Positions 17,536 through 29,890 of a DNA stretch of 64,000 bases are shown here, piece by piece. A program made the position numbers and the translations under genes. A model generated the notes under the pieces. It was not told the DNA's origin, did not search any database, and worked only from the letters and a program-made list of their open reading frames with translations. Within the stretch, counting starts at the first letter, position 1. The number at the start of each line of letters is the position of its first letter. Source of the DNA: CAYZJD01 sp964483455 (GTDB lineage Bacteria > Acidobacteriota > Terriglobia > Bryobacterales > Bryobacteraceae); assembly GCA_964483455.1 (NCBI GenBank), contig CAZACK010000012.1, forward strand, positions 5,522 through 69,521, given 5' to 3'.

Positions 17536-17809
17536 GAGCGCGTCCCTCTCCTACGGGTAGCGCGAAAAGGCCGCGGCCCGCAACCGTCCAACGGCGGCGC
17601 CGTGGCCCGGCGCCGGGACAGGCGGGCCCGAAGGAGGCGGCGCATGCCGGAAGCGTGGCTCGTCGCGTTAGTCGTGCTGGCTCGCGGTCCACCTTCAGGT
17701 GCTGACGAGAAAGGCCAAACTCGCTGGCCGGACGCGGTTCGGCAACCGGAGTCCGAACAGGTTACACTCGGTTGATGGAGGGGCTGATCTGGTACACAAG
17801 GGCCGATCG

Positions 17810-18085
17810 ATGCTGAGAAGTGCGACCGCGGTGCTGCTTCTGTCGCCGCTGGCAGCACGGGCCGCGGGCGTCAAAGCCGAGGGGATGGTCTTCGTGGCCG
17901 ACAGCCGCGGCCTTTCGGGCTGGGCCGCCTGGTGGGCGAACCTTTACAACGAAAGCCTCGCCTATTTCACGCTGGCAACGGTCCTGATCGTTCCTACCCT
18001 GGGCATGATCCTCGGCCTGCTGACCGATTTCTTCATGGCGCGGATCGGGATCAACTTGAGGTCCAGAAAATTCGCCGATCACTAG
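17810..18085 (+). CDS. small exported membrane protein, first gene of the permease cassette
   Basis: A 91-residue protein. A signal peptide (MLRSATAVLLLSPLAARAAG) is followed by a short conserved-looking region (VFVADSRGLSGWAAWWANLYNES) and one transmembrane helix (about residues 49-70), then a basic tail RIGINLRSRKFAD. AAGGG lies 7 nt upstream of the ATG. No enzyme motif is visible. It ends 54 bp before the TauE/SafE-type permease, so it is likely an accessory or subunit of that transporter. My unverified impression is that similar small proteins accompany such permeases in sulfate-reducing bacteria. Confidence 0.65.
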   Translation: MLRSATAVLLLSPLAARAAGVKAEGMVFVADSRGLSGWAAWWANLYNESLAYFTLATVLIVPTLGMILGLLTDFFMARIGINLRSRKFADH

Positions 18086-18139
18086 CGCGGAGGGCGGCTC
18101 GACACCGCCGGCCTAGTCTCTGGAGCGAGGAGATCATTG

Positions 18140-19210
18140 ATGGATTGGCTGTATGTCAGGATGCCGATTGCCGGAGTCGAGGTCCTCTGGCCCGGATTGG
18201 TCATTCTGGGCCTTGGAGTGGGCATCATCGGAGGCTTCTTCGGGATGGGTGGGGCCTGGATGGTCACACCCGGTCTTAATATCCTCGGCTTTCCGATGGC
18301 CTTCGCGATCGGCACGGACATCGCGCACATGGCCGGCAAGTCGCTGGTCTCCACCATTCGCCACGGTAAATTCGGGAACGTGGACTACAAGCTGGGCACG
18401 ATCATGGCTGTGGGAACGGTGGGGGGATTCGAGGCGGGCGCCCAGATGATCATGTGGCTGGAGCGGATCGGCCGCGTGGAGGCTGCGGTTCGCTACGGCT
18501 ACCTTGTCCTGCTGACGTTGATCGCGTGGGTCTTGTTCGCCGATGTGGCGAAGAAGAGGAAGAGGGAACTGGAGGCGTTGCAGGCCGGCGCCGCACCCGA
18601 TGAACAGGCGGCAGGCATCGAGTGGTACAAGACGTTTCACAAGATCAGGATCCCGCCGATGGTGTACTTCGAGAAGGCCGGGCTGCACTGCTCGGCGTGG
18701 CTCCCGATCACGGTGAGCTTCTTCACCGGATGGCTGGCGGGCGTGCTTGGGATCGGCGGCGGCCTCATCCGGATGCCGGCGCTCATCTACCTGGTCGGAT
18801 GCCCGACGCACGTGGCGGTGGGCACCGACCTGTTTGAGGTGGCCATTTCAGGACTGTATGGCGCGGCGACGTACACTTACAAGGGACGAACCGAACTTGG
18901 CGCTGTCATCATCATGCTGATTGGGGCGTCGGTCGGTGCGCAGATCGGCGCGGTGGCGACGAAGTACGTCCGGGGCTACGGGATTCGCGTCTTCTTCGCG
19001 GTGGCGGTGGCGGGCTGCGCGCTGTCGGTCGCTCTAAAATCGTTCGCTTCGGCGAACGCCGCCTGGAAGGGCTTCTTCGACCATGCGGCCACGGTGCTGA
19101 TCCTCGGCCTGGTCGCCTCGCTGTCCCTGTTGATTCTCGGCAAGTTCTTCGCGGGCGTCCGGGAAGAGCTGGCGGATAAGAGGAAGGGGTCGCTCATTGG
19201 GGTTCGTTGA
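18140..19210 (+). CDS. TauE/SafE-family anion permease (sulfite-exporter type)
   Basis: A 356-residue integral membrane protein with two homologous halves. The first half contains GLGVGIIGGFFGMGGAWMVT and the second contains GWLAGVLGIGGGLIRMPALI, the duplicated Gly-rich motif of the TauE/SafE/DUF81 family. Each is followed by AIGTDI- or AVGTDL-type motifs. There are about 8-9 transmembrane helices with a hydrophilic loop (residues 137-170, KKRKRELEALQAG) between the halves. The family moves sulfite, sulfoacetate or other organosulfur anions. ATG 18140 has GAGGAG 7-8 nt upstream. The 3' end overlaps the lipoprotein gene by 14 bp. Confidence 0.88.
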   Translation: MDWLYVRMPIAGVEVLWPGLVILGLGVGIIGGFFGMGGAWMVTPGLNILGFPMAFAIGTDIAHMAGKSLVSTIRHGKFGNVDYKLGTIMAVGTVGGFEAGAQMIMWLERIGRVEAAVRYGYLVLLTLIAWVLFADVAKKRKRELEALQAGAAPDEQAAGIEWYKTFHKIRIPPMVYFEKAGLHCSAWLPITVSFFTGWLAGVLGIGGGLIRMPALIYLVGCPTHVAVGTDLFEVAISGLYGAATYTYKGRTELGAVIIMLIGASVGAQIGAVATKYVRGYGIRVFFAVAVAGCALSVALKSFASANAAWKGFFDHAATVLILGLVASLSLLILGKFFAGVREELADKRKGSLIGVR

Positions 19211-19808
19211 TCGGAGACACAGGCTTGGCGTGTCGCTCGGCTTGCTGCTGGCGGCAACGGCCGTGCTCGACCTGGTCGGCTGCGGGCAGACCGGCAAAGT
19301 CAACCAGGGCCGGGTGGTTGCCTACGACGTGGAAAGAGGACTGGCGACGATCATCAGCGACTCCAACCCCACGGATCCCAAAGAGCCGCGATACGATGCG
19401 CTGCCTCCGGTGGAGGTGAAGATCCCGGCCGATCCGAGGCAGATGGGGCCGGCGCCGCGGGCGGGCCGCCTGGTTTCCCTGGACACGGACCGGATGGAGC
19501 TCACGGTTTTCGAGAAGTCGAGCCGGACATTGCGAGCGATTCCGTGCAGGCTGGTCGAACGCCGCGCGAACCTGCGCGGAAACGAACGGCGGGCCGCGGA
19601 GTTACTGATTCCCGTCGTGGACCGCGGCAGTAAGACAATCACGATCTATTCGAGCCAGACGCAGGAGCTGATCCGGCTGTCGGTGCCGGATGTCTACTTG
19701 GACCTGCCGGAAGACACCTGGCGCTTCGGGGACGAGGTCCGCTACTATTTCAAAGACCCCGCCCAGGCGCTCCGGATGATGAACGTCACCAGAACCCGGA
19801 TTTTCTAA
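19197..19808 (+). CDS. lipoprotein, DUF4881-like
   Basis: A 203-residue lipoprotein. The N-terminal hydrophobic segment ends in LDLVGCGQ, a plausible lipobox with Cys29 as the acylated residue. The TTG start at 19197 overlaps the permease gene by 14 bp and has AGGAAGGGG 7 nt upstream, which supports it over later starts. The mature part is beta-rich (RVVAYDVERGLATIISDS, then LRAIPCRLVERR and YYFKDPAQALRMMNVTRT). It resembles the uncharacterised DUF4881 family. Its place between the permease and the phosphotransfer gene suggests a membrane-anchored accessory role. Confidence 0.65.
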   Translation: MGFVDRRHRLGVSLGLLLAATAVLDLVGCGQTGKVNQGRVVAYDVERGLATIISDSNPTDPKEPRYDALPPVEVKIPADPRQMGPAPRAGRLVSLDTDRMELTVFEKSSRTLRAIPCRLVERRANLRGNERRAAELLIPVVDRGSKTITIYSSQTQELIRLSVPDVYLDLPEDTWRFGDEVRYYFKDPAQALRMMNVTRTRIF

Positions 19809-19856
19809 CGTGGCTTCGCGGCGCATGGCGCCGCGTCACAGTCAGGCGAGTGATCC

Positions 19857-22394
19857 ATGTGGCCGTGGCAGCGGAATAAGCGCCCGCCTCTTAAAGCGGC
19901 GAGCGCGGTTCAGCGCAGGATCAGCCAGAAGTACCGCACTTTCCGCGGTCTCCTCACTTTGAACAACGAGTGCCTGGAGCTGATGGCCGGCCTCCAGGAA
20001 GATCTGCAATACGCGCCGCCGATCCGCGAGGTGGCCGGCGAGAGGATTGCGGCCGTGTTTGACCAGACCGAACGGGTGGTGGCGTCATTGGAAAGGCTCA
20101 CCGGGTCCGGTCATGGCAGACTCCGCCAGGCGCTGGCTTTCCAACGCCGCGAGGTGGAGCGGCACATCGCCACACTCGACGACCCCCACAAGGCCAGGCT
20201 CGTGGCGCCGCTCGCGGAGATCCATGCCTCATCGGCTGGCGAGGCCGGCCGCAAAGCCGCGGATTTGGGAGAGGCGAAGAACAAGATTGGCCTGCCGGTC
20301 CCGGACGGCTTTGTCCTGACGACCGAAGCCTACCGCCGGTTCTGCGGCATCCGGATGTGGACGGTCATCCGGGATTCGTTGCGGGATCTCGACATCGACA
20401 ACCCGGCGAGCCTGGCGCACGCATCCGAGAAGCTCACCTCACTGGCGATGAGCTGCCCGATGCCGGCGAGCGTCGAAGAGGCTTTGCGGAATCACGCTCT
20501 TGATCCCAGGTGGTCCGGCAACGGCCTCGCCGTTCGCTCCAGCGGCGTTGGCGAAGGCGAACAGCGGACGTATGCCGGGCAGTTCCTGAGCCTGCTCAAC
20601 GTGCCGGCGGAGGAGATCGTGCAAGCGTACCGGCGCGTGGTCGCAGCTCGTTTCTCCGAGAGGGCTTTGTTCTATCGCCTCTCCGCAGGAACACCGGAGG
20701 TGGATAGCCCACTGGCGGTCCTGGTGCTGCCGATGATTCCGGCGCGGGCCTCCGGCATCCTGTACACGCGGGATCCCGCCGATCCCAAGAGCAAGGAGTT
20801 GTGGATCACCGCTACTGACGAAATGGGGATCGAGACGGACGGCGGATGCGTCCCGGCCGATCTTCTGGTGGTGTCTCGAAAGCGCCCGCACAAGCTCCTG
20901 GGGCGCGCGCCGGCAGCGAGGCAAGATGAGATCGTCGTGCGGGCCGGCGGCACGCCGGCTCGGACGGGTGTGGATCATCCGAGCGGCGCTGCAAGCTTGA
21001 GCGCCGTCGAAATCGTAAAGCTGTCCGAGCTGGCGCTGGCGATTGAAGATCACTTCGGCTGCCCGCAGGACATGGAGTGGGTGGTGGACAAGCAAGGGAA
21101 GGTCTGGGTGCTGCAAACGCGTCCGCTGGCGCCGGCGTGCGGCGTCGGCAGTGGGCCGAAGGACCAGCCAGACAGAGAACCGGTGCTCTCCGGGGGCCGG
21201 GCGATCTATATGGGCCGAGCGGCCGGCCCTGCCTTTCTGGCCGGAGATTCGGAAGCCCTCGGGCACGTTCCCGAGGGGGCGGTGGTCTTTGTCCGGCGAG
21301 CTTCCCCGGAGATTGTTCGGGCGCTGCCGCGAGCCGCCGGGCTGGTGGCGGAAGTGGGCAATGTGGCCGGCCACGCCGCCGCATTGCTCCGCGAGTTCAA
21401 GGTGCCTTCGGTATTCCTGATGCCGGGCGCGTTCGCGCGCCTGAAGAACGGGGATCCGGTGAGCCTGGACGCCGGCGCGGCGCGGGTGTACGCCGGGACG
21501 TTGTGGCCCGTGCCCGCCCGGCGGACTTTGTCGCTGGAGAAGCGCCGGCAACGCCGGACGGACCCGGTCGCGCGATCTGCCCTGGCTCTCAACCTGCTGG
21601 ATCCGCTGGCCTCAAACTTCCGCCCCTCGGGCTGCAAGTCCGTCCACGACGTCCTGCGGTTCTGCCACGAGAAAGCCGTCGAAGCGATGTTCGAGGTGAG
21701 CGATCTCGGCCTTGAATACGGCGATGCGGCCAGGAAGCTGCTAACGAAACTGCCCTTCGATCTTCGGGTGCTGGATCTGGGCGGGGGGCTTGCCCCGCAC
21801 GACGACCAGGCAGAGGCCATCGATCCGTCGGTTGTCGTTTCACGTCCGTTCCAGAGCTTGTGGCGAGGGATCACGCACCCCGGCGTCACCTGGGTTCGCA
21901 GGATGCCGGCCAGCCTGGGCGACCTGGCCTCGGTAATGACGAGCTCCATCGCGCCCCACGGACGCTCCCGGCCGTTGGGTGAGAGAAGCTACGTGTCCGT
22001 GGCCGAGGAATACGTCAACCTGAACGCGCGCCTGGCCTACCACTTCACCCTGGTGGACGCCTGTCTCACGGACACTCCGAGCAACAACTACATCTCCTTC
22101 CGGTTCTCCGGCGGCGGGGCCGAGCACTATCGAAGGAACCTCAGGGCCTGCTTCGTGCAGGAGTGCCTGAAGCACCACGGGTTCAAGACCGACCGCCGGG
22201 GCGACCTTGTCAACGGCTGGTTCAAGAAAGCGCCGGCCGCGGAGATCGATTCGCGCCTCGACATGCTTGGACGACTCATGGTCTCGACCAGCCAGCTTGA
22301 CATGTACATGAAGAGCTACAAGGTGATGAAGTGGTACGTGCAGCAATTCCTCGAGGGCAACTACCAGTTCCGTAAGCCCGCTACACATCATTGA
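19857..22394 (+). CDS. PEP-synthase-like phosphotransfer protein with a non-standard C-terminus
   Basis: An 845-residue protein. Residues about 1-125 form a helical N-terminal region. Residues about 130-425 are the PEP synthase/PPDK N-terminal ATP-grasp domain (GLPVPDGFVLTTEAY, AVRSSGVGEGEQRTYAGQF, ASGILYTRDP, DMEWVVDKQGKVWVLQTRPL). Residues about 440-550 are the PEP-utiliser mobile domain with the phosphorylatable His506 in GNVAGHAAALLREFKVPSVF. The canonical PEP/pyruvate TIM barrel is missing. It is replaced by about 255 residues that I do not recognise (SGCKSVHDVLRFCHEKAVEA to the end). The protein could therefore make phospho-His from ATP but is unlikely to make PEP in the usual way. It is the last gene of the permease cassette, 48 bp after the lipoprotein. 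Confidence 0.8.
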   Translation: MWPWQRNKRPPLKAASAVQRRISQKYRTFRGLLTLNNECLELMAGLQEDLQYAPPIREVAGERIAAVFDQTERVVASLERLTGSGHGRLRQALAFQRREVERHIATLDDPHKARLVAPLAEIHASSAGEAGRKAADLGEAKNKIGLPVPDGFVLTTEAYRRFCGIRMWTVIRDSLRDLDIDNPASLAHASEKLTSLAMSCPMPASVEEALRNHALDPRWSGNGLAVRSSGVGEGEQRTYAGQFLSLLNVPAEEIVQAYRRVVAARFSERALFYRLSAGTPEVDSPLAVLVLPMIPARASGILYTRDPADPKSKELWITATDEMGIETDGGCVPADLLVVSRKRPHKLLGRAPAARQDEIVVRAGGTPARTGVDHPSGAASLSAVEIVKLSELALAIEDHFGCPQDMEWVVDKQGKVWVLQTRPLAPACGVGSGPKDQPDREPVLSGGRAIYMGRAAGPAFLAGDSEALGHVPEGAVVFVRRASPEIVRALPRAAGLVAEVGNVAGHAAALLREFKVPSVFLMPGAFARLKNGDPVSLDAGAARVYAGTLWPVPARRTLSLEKRRQRRTDPVARSALALNLLDPLASNFRPSGCKSVHDVLRFCHEKAVEAMFEVSDLGLEYGDAARKLLTKLPFDLRVLDLGGGLAPHDDQAEAIDPSVVVSRPFQSLWRGITHPGVTWVRRMPASLGDLASVMTSSIAPHGRSRPLGERSYVSVAEEYVNLNARLAYHFTLVDACLTDTPSNNYISFRFSGGGAEHYRRNLRACFVQECLKHHGFKTDRRGDLVNGWFKKAPAAEIDSRLDMLGRLMVSTSQLDMYMKSYKVMKWYVQQFLEGNYQFRKPATHH

Positions 22395-22485
22395 AGCTCT
22401 GCGTGTCCGTATAGCCAGCGAAGAGAGTCATTCCTGGAGGCTGCCAGGATTCAACGCTGGACAACGCAGACGAGGGTGGACCAGA

Positions 22486-23412
22486 CTACCTGCCGGAGCG
22501 CCGCAGCCACTTCTCCGTCAGGGAGCGCCGTGAAGGCGAGAATTGGGCGGCGGCGGCGCTCAGGTACGGCCGGAACTCCCGCGTCCAGTACTCGAGAAAT
22601 CCAACATGACGGATCTCCACGATGGCCCGGGAGTAATGATCGAGCAGCGGCCCGGCAAAGAATTGTCCGGTTCGGCGGGCGGCGAGCCGCGCCGAGCGGC
22701 CCAGCCAGCGAAGGTTCTCTGGGAGACGGCTAGCCGCGGCCAGGGCCATCAGCGATGAGATCTCGAACACCGAGCGGTGCTGTCGCCGGGCCTCGTCGCG
22801 GATCTCGTCCCAGTTCTTGCTCAACAAGTCGGGCGAGGGCAGCGCCAGCGGCCGGATGTCGCTGAACTGCTCGCGGATGGCGGCCCACTCGGCGCGAAGC
22901 TCGGCGACGTTGAGCGGCGGGGTGTTGATGGCGTCGGCGGCGCGGCCGGCGCTCTTCTCAAGGCCGTCGAGCATCTGGTCCACCGTCTCGAAGCCGGCCG
23001 CCGGGTCGAGCAGTCCTTCCCGCTTCAGCTCCTCGGCGATCTCTCTGATCAGCTTCCGCCCCGCTCCGGACAGGTCGGCCAGGACCGCGAGCACCCACAC
23101 GGGCGACGCGCGAAACGCGAGGATGCCGATCAGCTCCAGGCCGTTGCCGGCGGCGCGGCGGACGGCAAAGTCTTCTGTCAACTTCCCTTCGGACGGGTAG
23201 GCGCCCTCAACCTGTCCCACCTGCTCGATCAGAAACCGCAGCGTGGAGTCAACGAGGCTCCGATACAGCTTGCCGCGCCGAACGGCCGAGGGAACGGCCA
23301 CGTCGCCGATCTCGCGAAGCAACCCGGCGCCGAGCGCCGTCGCCGAGCGCAGCGCCCGCTCGGGGACAGAGAGGAGATAGTTCGTCAGTTCCTCGCCGGA
23401 GGTCGCGCCCAC
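22486..23412 (-). CDS. conserved-looking protein of unknown function
   Basis: A 308-residue, mostly helical protein that I do not recognise. It has no signal peptide or lipobox, and apart from short hydrophobic helices (GNGLELIGILAFRASPVWVL, residues about 89-108) no clear transmembrane segment. Charged helices include LIREIAEELKREGLL and LRAEWAAIREQFSDIRPLAL. The hydrophobic patch followed by ADLSGAGRKLI suggests membrane association, perhaps EcsC-like, but the match is weak. The GTG start at 23412 is the first possible in frame after a stop. It is convergent with the phosphotransfer gene and 155 bp from the rhamnosidase operon end. Confidence 0.55.
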   Translation of the reverse strand: MGATSGEELTNYLLSVPERALRSATALGAGLLREIGDVAVPSAVRRGKLYRSLVDSTLRFLIEQVGQVEGAYPSEGKLTEDFAVRRAAGNGLELIGILAFRASPVWVLAVLADLSGAGRKLIREIAEELKREGLLDPAAGFETVDQMLDGLEKSAGRAADAINTPPLNVAELRAEWAAIREQFSDIRPLALPSPDLLSKNWDEIRDEARRQHRSVFEISSLMALAAASRLPENLRWLGRSARLAARRTGQFFAGPLLDHYSRAIVEIRHVGFLEYWTREFRPYLSAAAAQFSPSRRSLTEKWLRRSGR

Positions 23413-23466
23413 AGGGTTGTGTTCCTCAAGGATCTCAATTCACATCGTATGTCCATTCGTTCCAGG

Positions 23467-23484
23467 CTCGACACGAGTGTCGAG
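23467..23484. repeat. short perfect palindrome downstream of the rhamnosidase operon
   Basis: CTCGACAC and GTGTCGAG separated by GA, giving an 8-bp stem. A second, looser GCGGCACG/CGTGCCGC pair lies just to the right. It sits between two minus-strand genes, where it could act as a terminator for the rhamnosidase operon, although no T-run follows on the minus strand. Confidence 0.35.
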
Positions 23485-23567
23485 GCGGCACGAGCAGGTG
23501 CCCGCCGCACATCGGCGCCACGCGGCCCGTGCCGCGCCACTGCGGTTTGTCTCTGTCCTCCTCCGGA

Positions 23568-26972
<3,405 letters not shown>

Positions 26973-27015
26973 TTCACGCGAACTCCGTTCTCGAAAAAGG
27001 GGTCTGCCCCCTCTT

Positions 27016-29793
27016 TCACTTGGCATAGGCAAACCGATATTGTCCAGAGCCGGTTTCGACGACCACGAAATCTCCATCCTGCCGGTAAGCCGTGATTCCG
27101 TTCCCCAAGGAAAGCGCCCGGCCGGACTCCATGACGTTCGCAAGCTTCGCCTTGGGCAGCCGTACCGTCGCCCGGGTGTTGGCTGGGATCTCCACGGCAA
27201 GCTCGAAGCTGCCATCCTTGATCTGCCAGGCGGAACTCGCCCGGCCGTACAACGTCTCGTGGCCGGCCTTGGCGCTGGCAAATCCTCCGCCAGGCTGTGG
27301 CTGGATGAGAATGTGCTTGTAGCCCGGCGCCGCCGGATCAATCTCGATGCCGGCCATCACCCGGTACATCCACTCGCCGATGGCGCCGTAGGCGTAATGG
27401 TTGAACGAATTCATCCCCTTGTCCTGGAAGGAGCCGTCGGGCTTCTGGCCATCCCACCGCTCCCAGATCGTCGTCGCCCCTTGCTTGACCGGGTACAGCC
27501 AGGAAGGGTACTCCTCGCGATTCAGAAGCAGGTAAGCCTCGTCCAGGTAGCCATACCGGCTGAGCACGTGACAGAGGTAGGGGGTCCCGACGAAGCCGGT
27601 CGTCAAGTGTTTACGCTCGCGGATCTCCCGGGCCAGCCTCTTGGCCGCCACCGGGCGCAGCTCCTCAGGCAGCAGGTCGAATTGCAGGGCCAGCGCGTAA
27701 GCCGTCTGTGTATTTTCGCCGATCCGGCCCGATGCAGTCACAAACTCACGGCGAAAGGCGCTCTTGATCTTTGGGAGTAATTCTCCATAACGGGCCGCAT
27801 CCTCCTTCTTGCCGAGCACCTGGGCCGTGCGCTGGAGAAGGTCCGTTGAGTACGCGAAGAAAGCGGTCGCAATGAGGTCCTTGCCGGTCGTGGCGCCTGG
27901 ATAATCCGAGCGGGTGGTGGCAAACGCGAGCCAGTCGCCGAAGTGGAAGTCGCCATCCCAGATCAGGTCGTCGCCGGCGCGCCGGCGCGTGTACTCGACC
28001 CACTTCACCATGCTCGGGTACTGCTCCTCCAGGATTCGCTTGTCTCCATAGCTCAGATACATCGTCCACGGGATGATGACGGCGGCATCGGCCCAGGCGG
28101 CCGAGCCGCCCGCGTGCCGGCCTTCGAAGCTGCCGAGCACATCGGGAATGACGTGCGGCACAGCGCCGTCATCGTACTGATCGGCGGCAAGGTCCCTCAG
28201 CCACTTGGTGAAGAAGGCGGCCACGTCCATGTTGAAGGCGGCGGTGCGGGCGAAGACTTGCGCGTCGCCGGTCCAGCCTAGCCGCTCGTCGCGCTGCGGA
28301 CAATCCGTCGGAACATCGACGAAGTTGCCCTTTTGTCCCCAGATGATATTGTGCTGAAGCTGGTTGATCAGCCGGCTGGATGTCTCAAACTCGCCTGTCC
28401 GCTTCATGTCCGAATGAATGACGACGCCAGTCAGGCTGTCCGGCGTCAGCTCTCCCGGGTAACCGTCCACGGCCACATAGCGAAACCCGAAGAATGTGAA
28501 ATGCGGCTCGTAAGTTTCCACGCCGCTGCCCTTGAGGGTGTATTTCATCGTCGCCTTCGCGGCGCGCAGGTTCTCCGTATAGAAGTTGCCCTGTTTGTCG
28601 AGTACCTCGGCGTGCCGGATAGTGACTGTCGTCCCGGCCGGCCCCTGCACCTTGAGCCGCACCCACCCGACCATGTTTTGTCCCATATCGGCCACCAGGT
28701 CGCCTCCCGGCGTCTTGAGGATCTTGACCGGCTTCAGCTCTTCGATCTTGCGAACCGGCGGAGCGGCGGGCGTTGTCAAATGGTCCTTGCGGTGATCGAC
28801 GACTCTGACGCCGGACCACCGGCTGTCGGCAAAGCCAGGCACGGTCCAGCCTGACTTCTCCAGCCGCGCGTCGTACGTTTCCCCGTGATAGATCTCGGAC
28901 ATCAGGATCGGACCGGTCGACGCCTTCCAGCTCTGATCCGTGCCGATAACTTCCTCACGGCCGTCCTTGTACGTAATCCGGATCTGCATGAGCAAGGCGA
29001 GATTCTTACCGTAAACATTTCTCCGTTTTTCCCACGCGAGGTTTCCCCGGTACCAGCCGTCACCGAGCATGACTCCGACGGCGTTTTCCCCGTTGTTGAG
29101 CAATGTCGTCACATCATAAGTCTGGTATTGCAGCCGCTTGTTGTAACTGGTCCAGCCGGGAGTAAGGAGCTCGTCGCCGACACGCCGGCCGTTCAGATGC
29201 ATCTCGTAGAGGCCATGGCTGGTCACATAGGCGCGCGCCCGCTCGATGACGCCGTTCACCTTGAACTCGCGGCGCAGCATCGGCGCCGGTTCGGACTTGG
29301 ACGCATCCTCCTTCAGGGCCGGCTCGATCCACTTCGCCTGCCAGCCCGACGGTTTCAGCAGGCCCATCTCCCAGTAAGCCGGCTCGCTCCAGTCCGAAGC
29401 CTTGCCGCTCGCGTCCCAGACGCGCGCCTGCCAGTAATACCCCTGCCCCGATTCGAGCGGCGGGCCGGCGTAGACTCGGTGTGTGGATTCATCCGAGTTC
29501 ACCCTTCCGGAATCCCACAAGAGGTCGCTTCGCCTTCGGAGGCCGCTCTCGCTTTTCGACACGCGGACCTGGTAAGCGGACTGCATGACGGCTCGCCCAT
29601 CGGCCTGAATTCGCCAGCTCAGCCGGGGACTGCGAACATCGATTCCGAGCGGATTCTCCTTGTATTCCACGCGGAGCCCGGTGAGCTTCAGCATGGTCTG
29701 TGCCGACAGAGGCATGTTTCCCGGCGGCAACAGCCCCGCCAGACAAATCATGAGCGCCGGCGGGAATCCGGAATGAAATAACTTTGCGAACAT
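27016..29793 (-). CDS. secreted GH78 alpha-L-rhamnosidase
   Basis: A 925-residue enzyme. A signal peptide precedes an N-terminal fibronectin-like domain (LRVEYKENPLGIDVRSPRLSW), a rhamnosidase N domain (AYVTSHGLYEMHLNGRRVGD), and the (alpha/alpha)6 catalytic barrel. The active-site signature DCPQRDERLGWTGDAQVFA, with the Asp/Glu residues that serve as catalytic acids, is intact. The C-terminal beta-sandwich ends with IPANTRATVRLPKAKL. The enzyme releases terminal rhamnose from pectins or glycosides outside the cell. ATG 29793 has a perfect GAGGAGG about 6 nt upstream. It is the middle gene of the rhamnosidase operon. Confidence 0.93.
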   Translation of the reverse strand: MFAKLFHSGFPPALMICLAGLLPPGNMPLSAQTMLKLTGLRVEYKENPLGIDVRSPRLSWRIQADGRAVMQSAYQVRVSKSESGLRRRSDLLWDSGRVNSDESTHRVYAGPPLESGQGYYWQARVWDASGKASDWSEPAYWEMGLLKPSGWQAKWIEPALKEDASKSEPAPMLRREFKVNGVIERARAYVTSHGLYEMHLNGRRVGDELLTPGWTSYNKRLQYQTYDVTTLLNNGENAVGVMLGDGWYRGNLAWEKRRNVYGKNLALLMQIRITYKDGREEVIGTDQSWKASTGPILMSEIYHGETYDARLEKSGWTVPGFADSRWSGVRVVDHRKDHLTTPAAPPVRKIEELKPVKILKTPGGDLVADMGQNMVGWVRLKVQGPAGTTVTIRHAEVLDKQGNFYTENLRAAKATMKYTLKGSGVETYEPHFTFFGFRYVAVDGYPGELTPDSLTGVVIHSDMKRTGEFETSSRLINQLQHNIIWGQKGNFVDVPTDCPQRDERLGWTGDAQVFARTAAFNMDVAAFFTKWLRDLAADQYDDGAVPHVIPDVLGSFEGRHAGGSAAWADAAVIIPWTMYLSYGDKRILEEQYPSMVKWVEYTRRRAGDDLIWDGDFHFGDWLAFATTRSDYPGATTGKDLIATAFFAYSTDLLQRTAQVLGKKEDAARYGELLPKIKSAFRREFVTASGRIGENTQTAYALALQFDLLPEELRPVAAKRLAREIRERKHLTTGFVGTPYLCHVLSRYGYLDEAYLLLNREEYPSWLYPVKQGATTIWERWDGQKPDGSFQDKGMNSFNHYAYGAIGEWMYRVMAGIEIDPAAPGYKHILIQPQPGGGFASAKAGHETLYGRASSAWQIKDGSFELAVEIPANTRATVRLPKAKLANVMESGRALSLGNGITAYRQDGDFVVVETGSGQYRFAYAK

Positions 29794-29813
29794 CGATTCC
29801 TCCTCAATGAAAT

Positions 29814-29890
29814 ACGGTGACAGGCTACGCTGTCCCCCACCCACGACACATGCCGGCGGCACGTCGAGGGTCAGCGTAGCCTGTCACCGT
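29814..29890. repeat. 19-bp perfect inverted repeat overlapping a stop codon
   Basis: Left arm 29814-29832 and right arm 29872-29890 are exact reverse complements (ACGGTGACAGGCTACGCTG) around a 39-bp centre. The right arm encodes the last residues and TGA stop of the upstream GH78 gene. Sixteen bases of the same sequence recur at 63237-63252, where they again supply a TGA stop. This indicates a small dispersed, REP- or MITE-like element. Confidence 0.8.
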
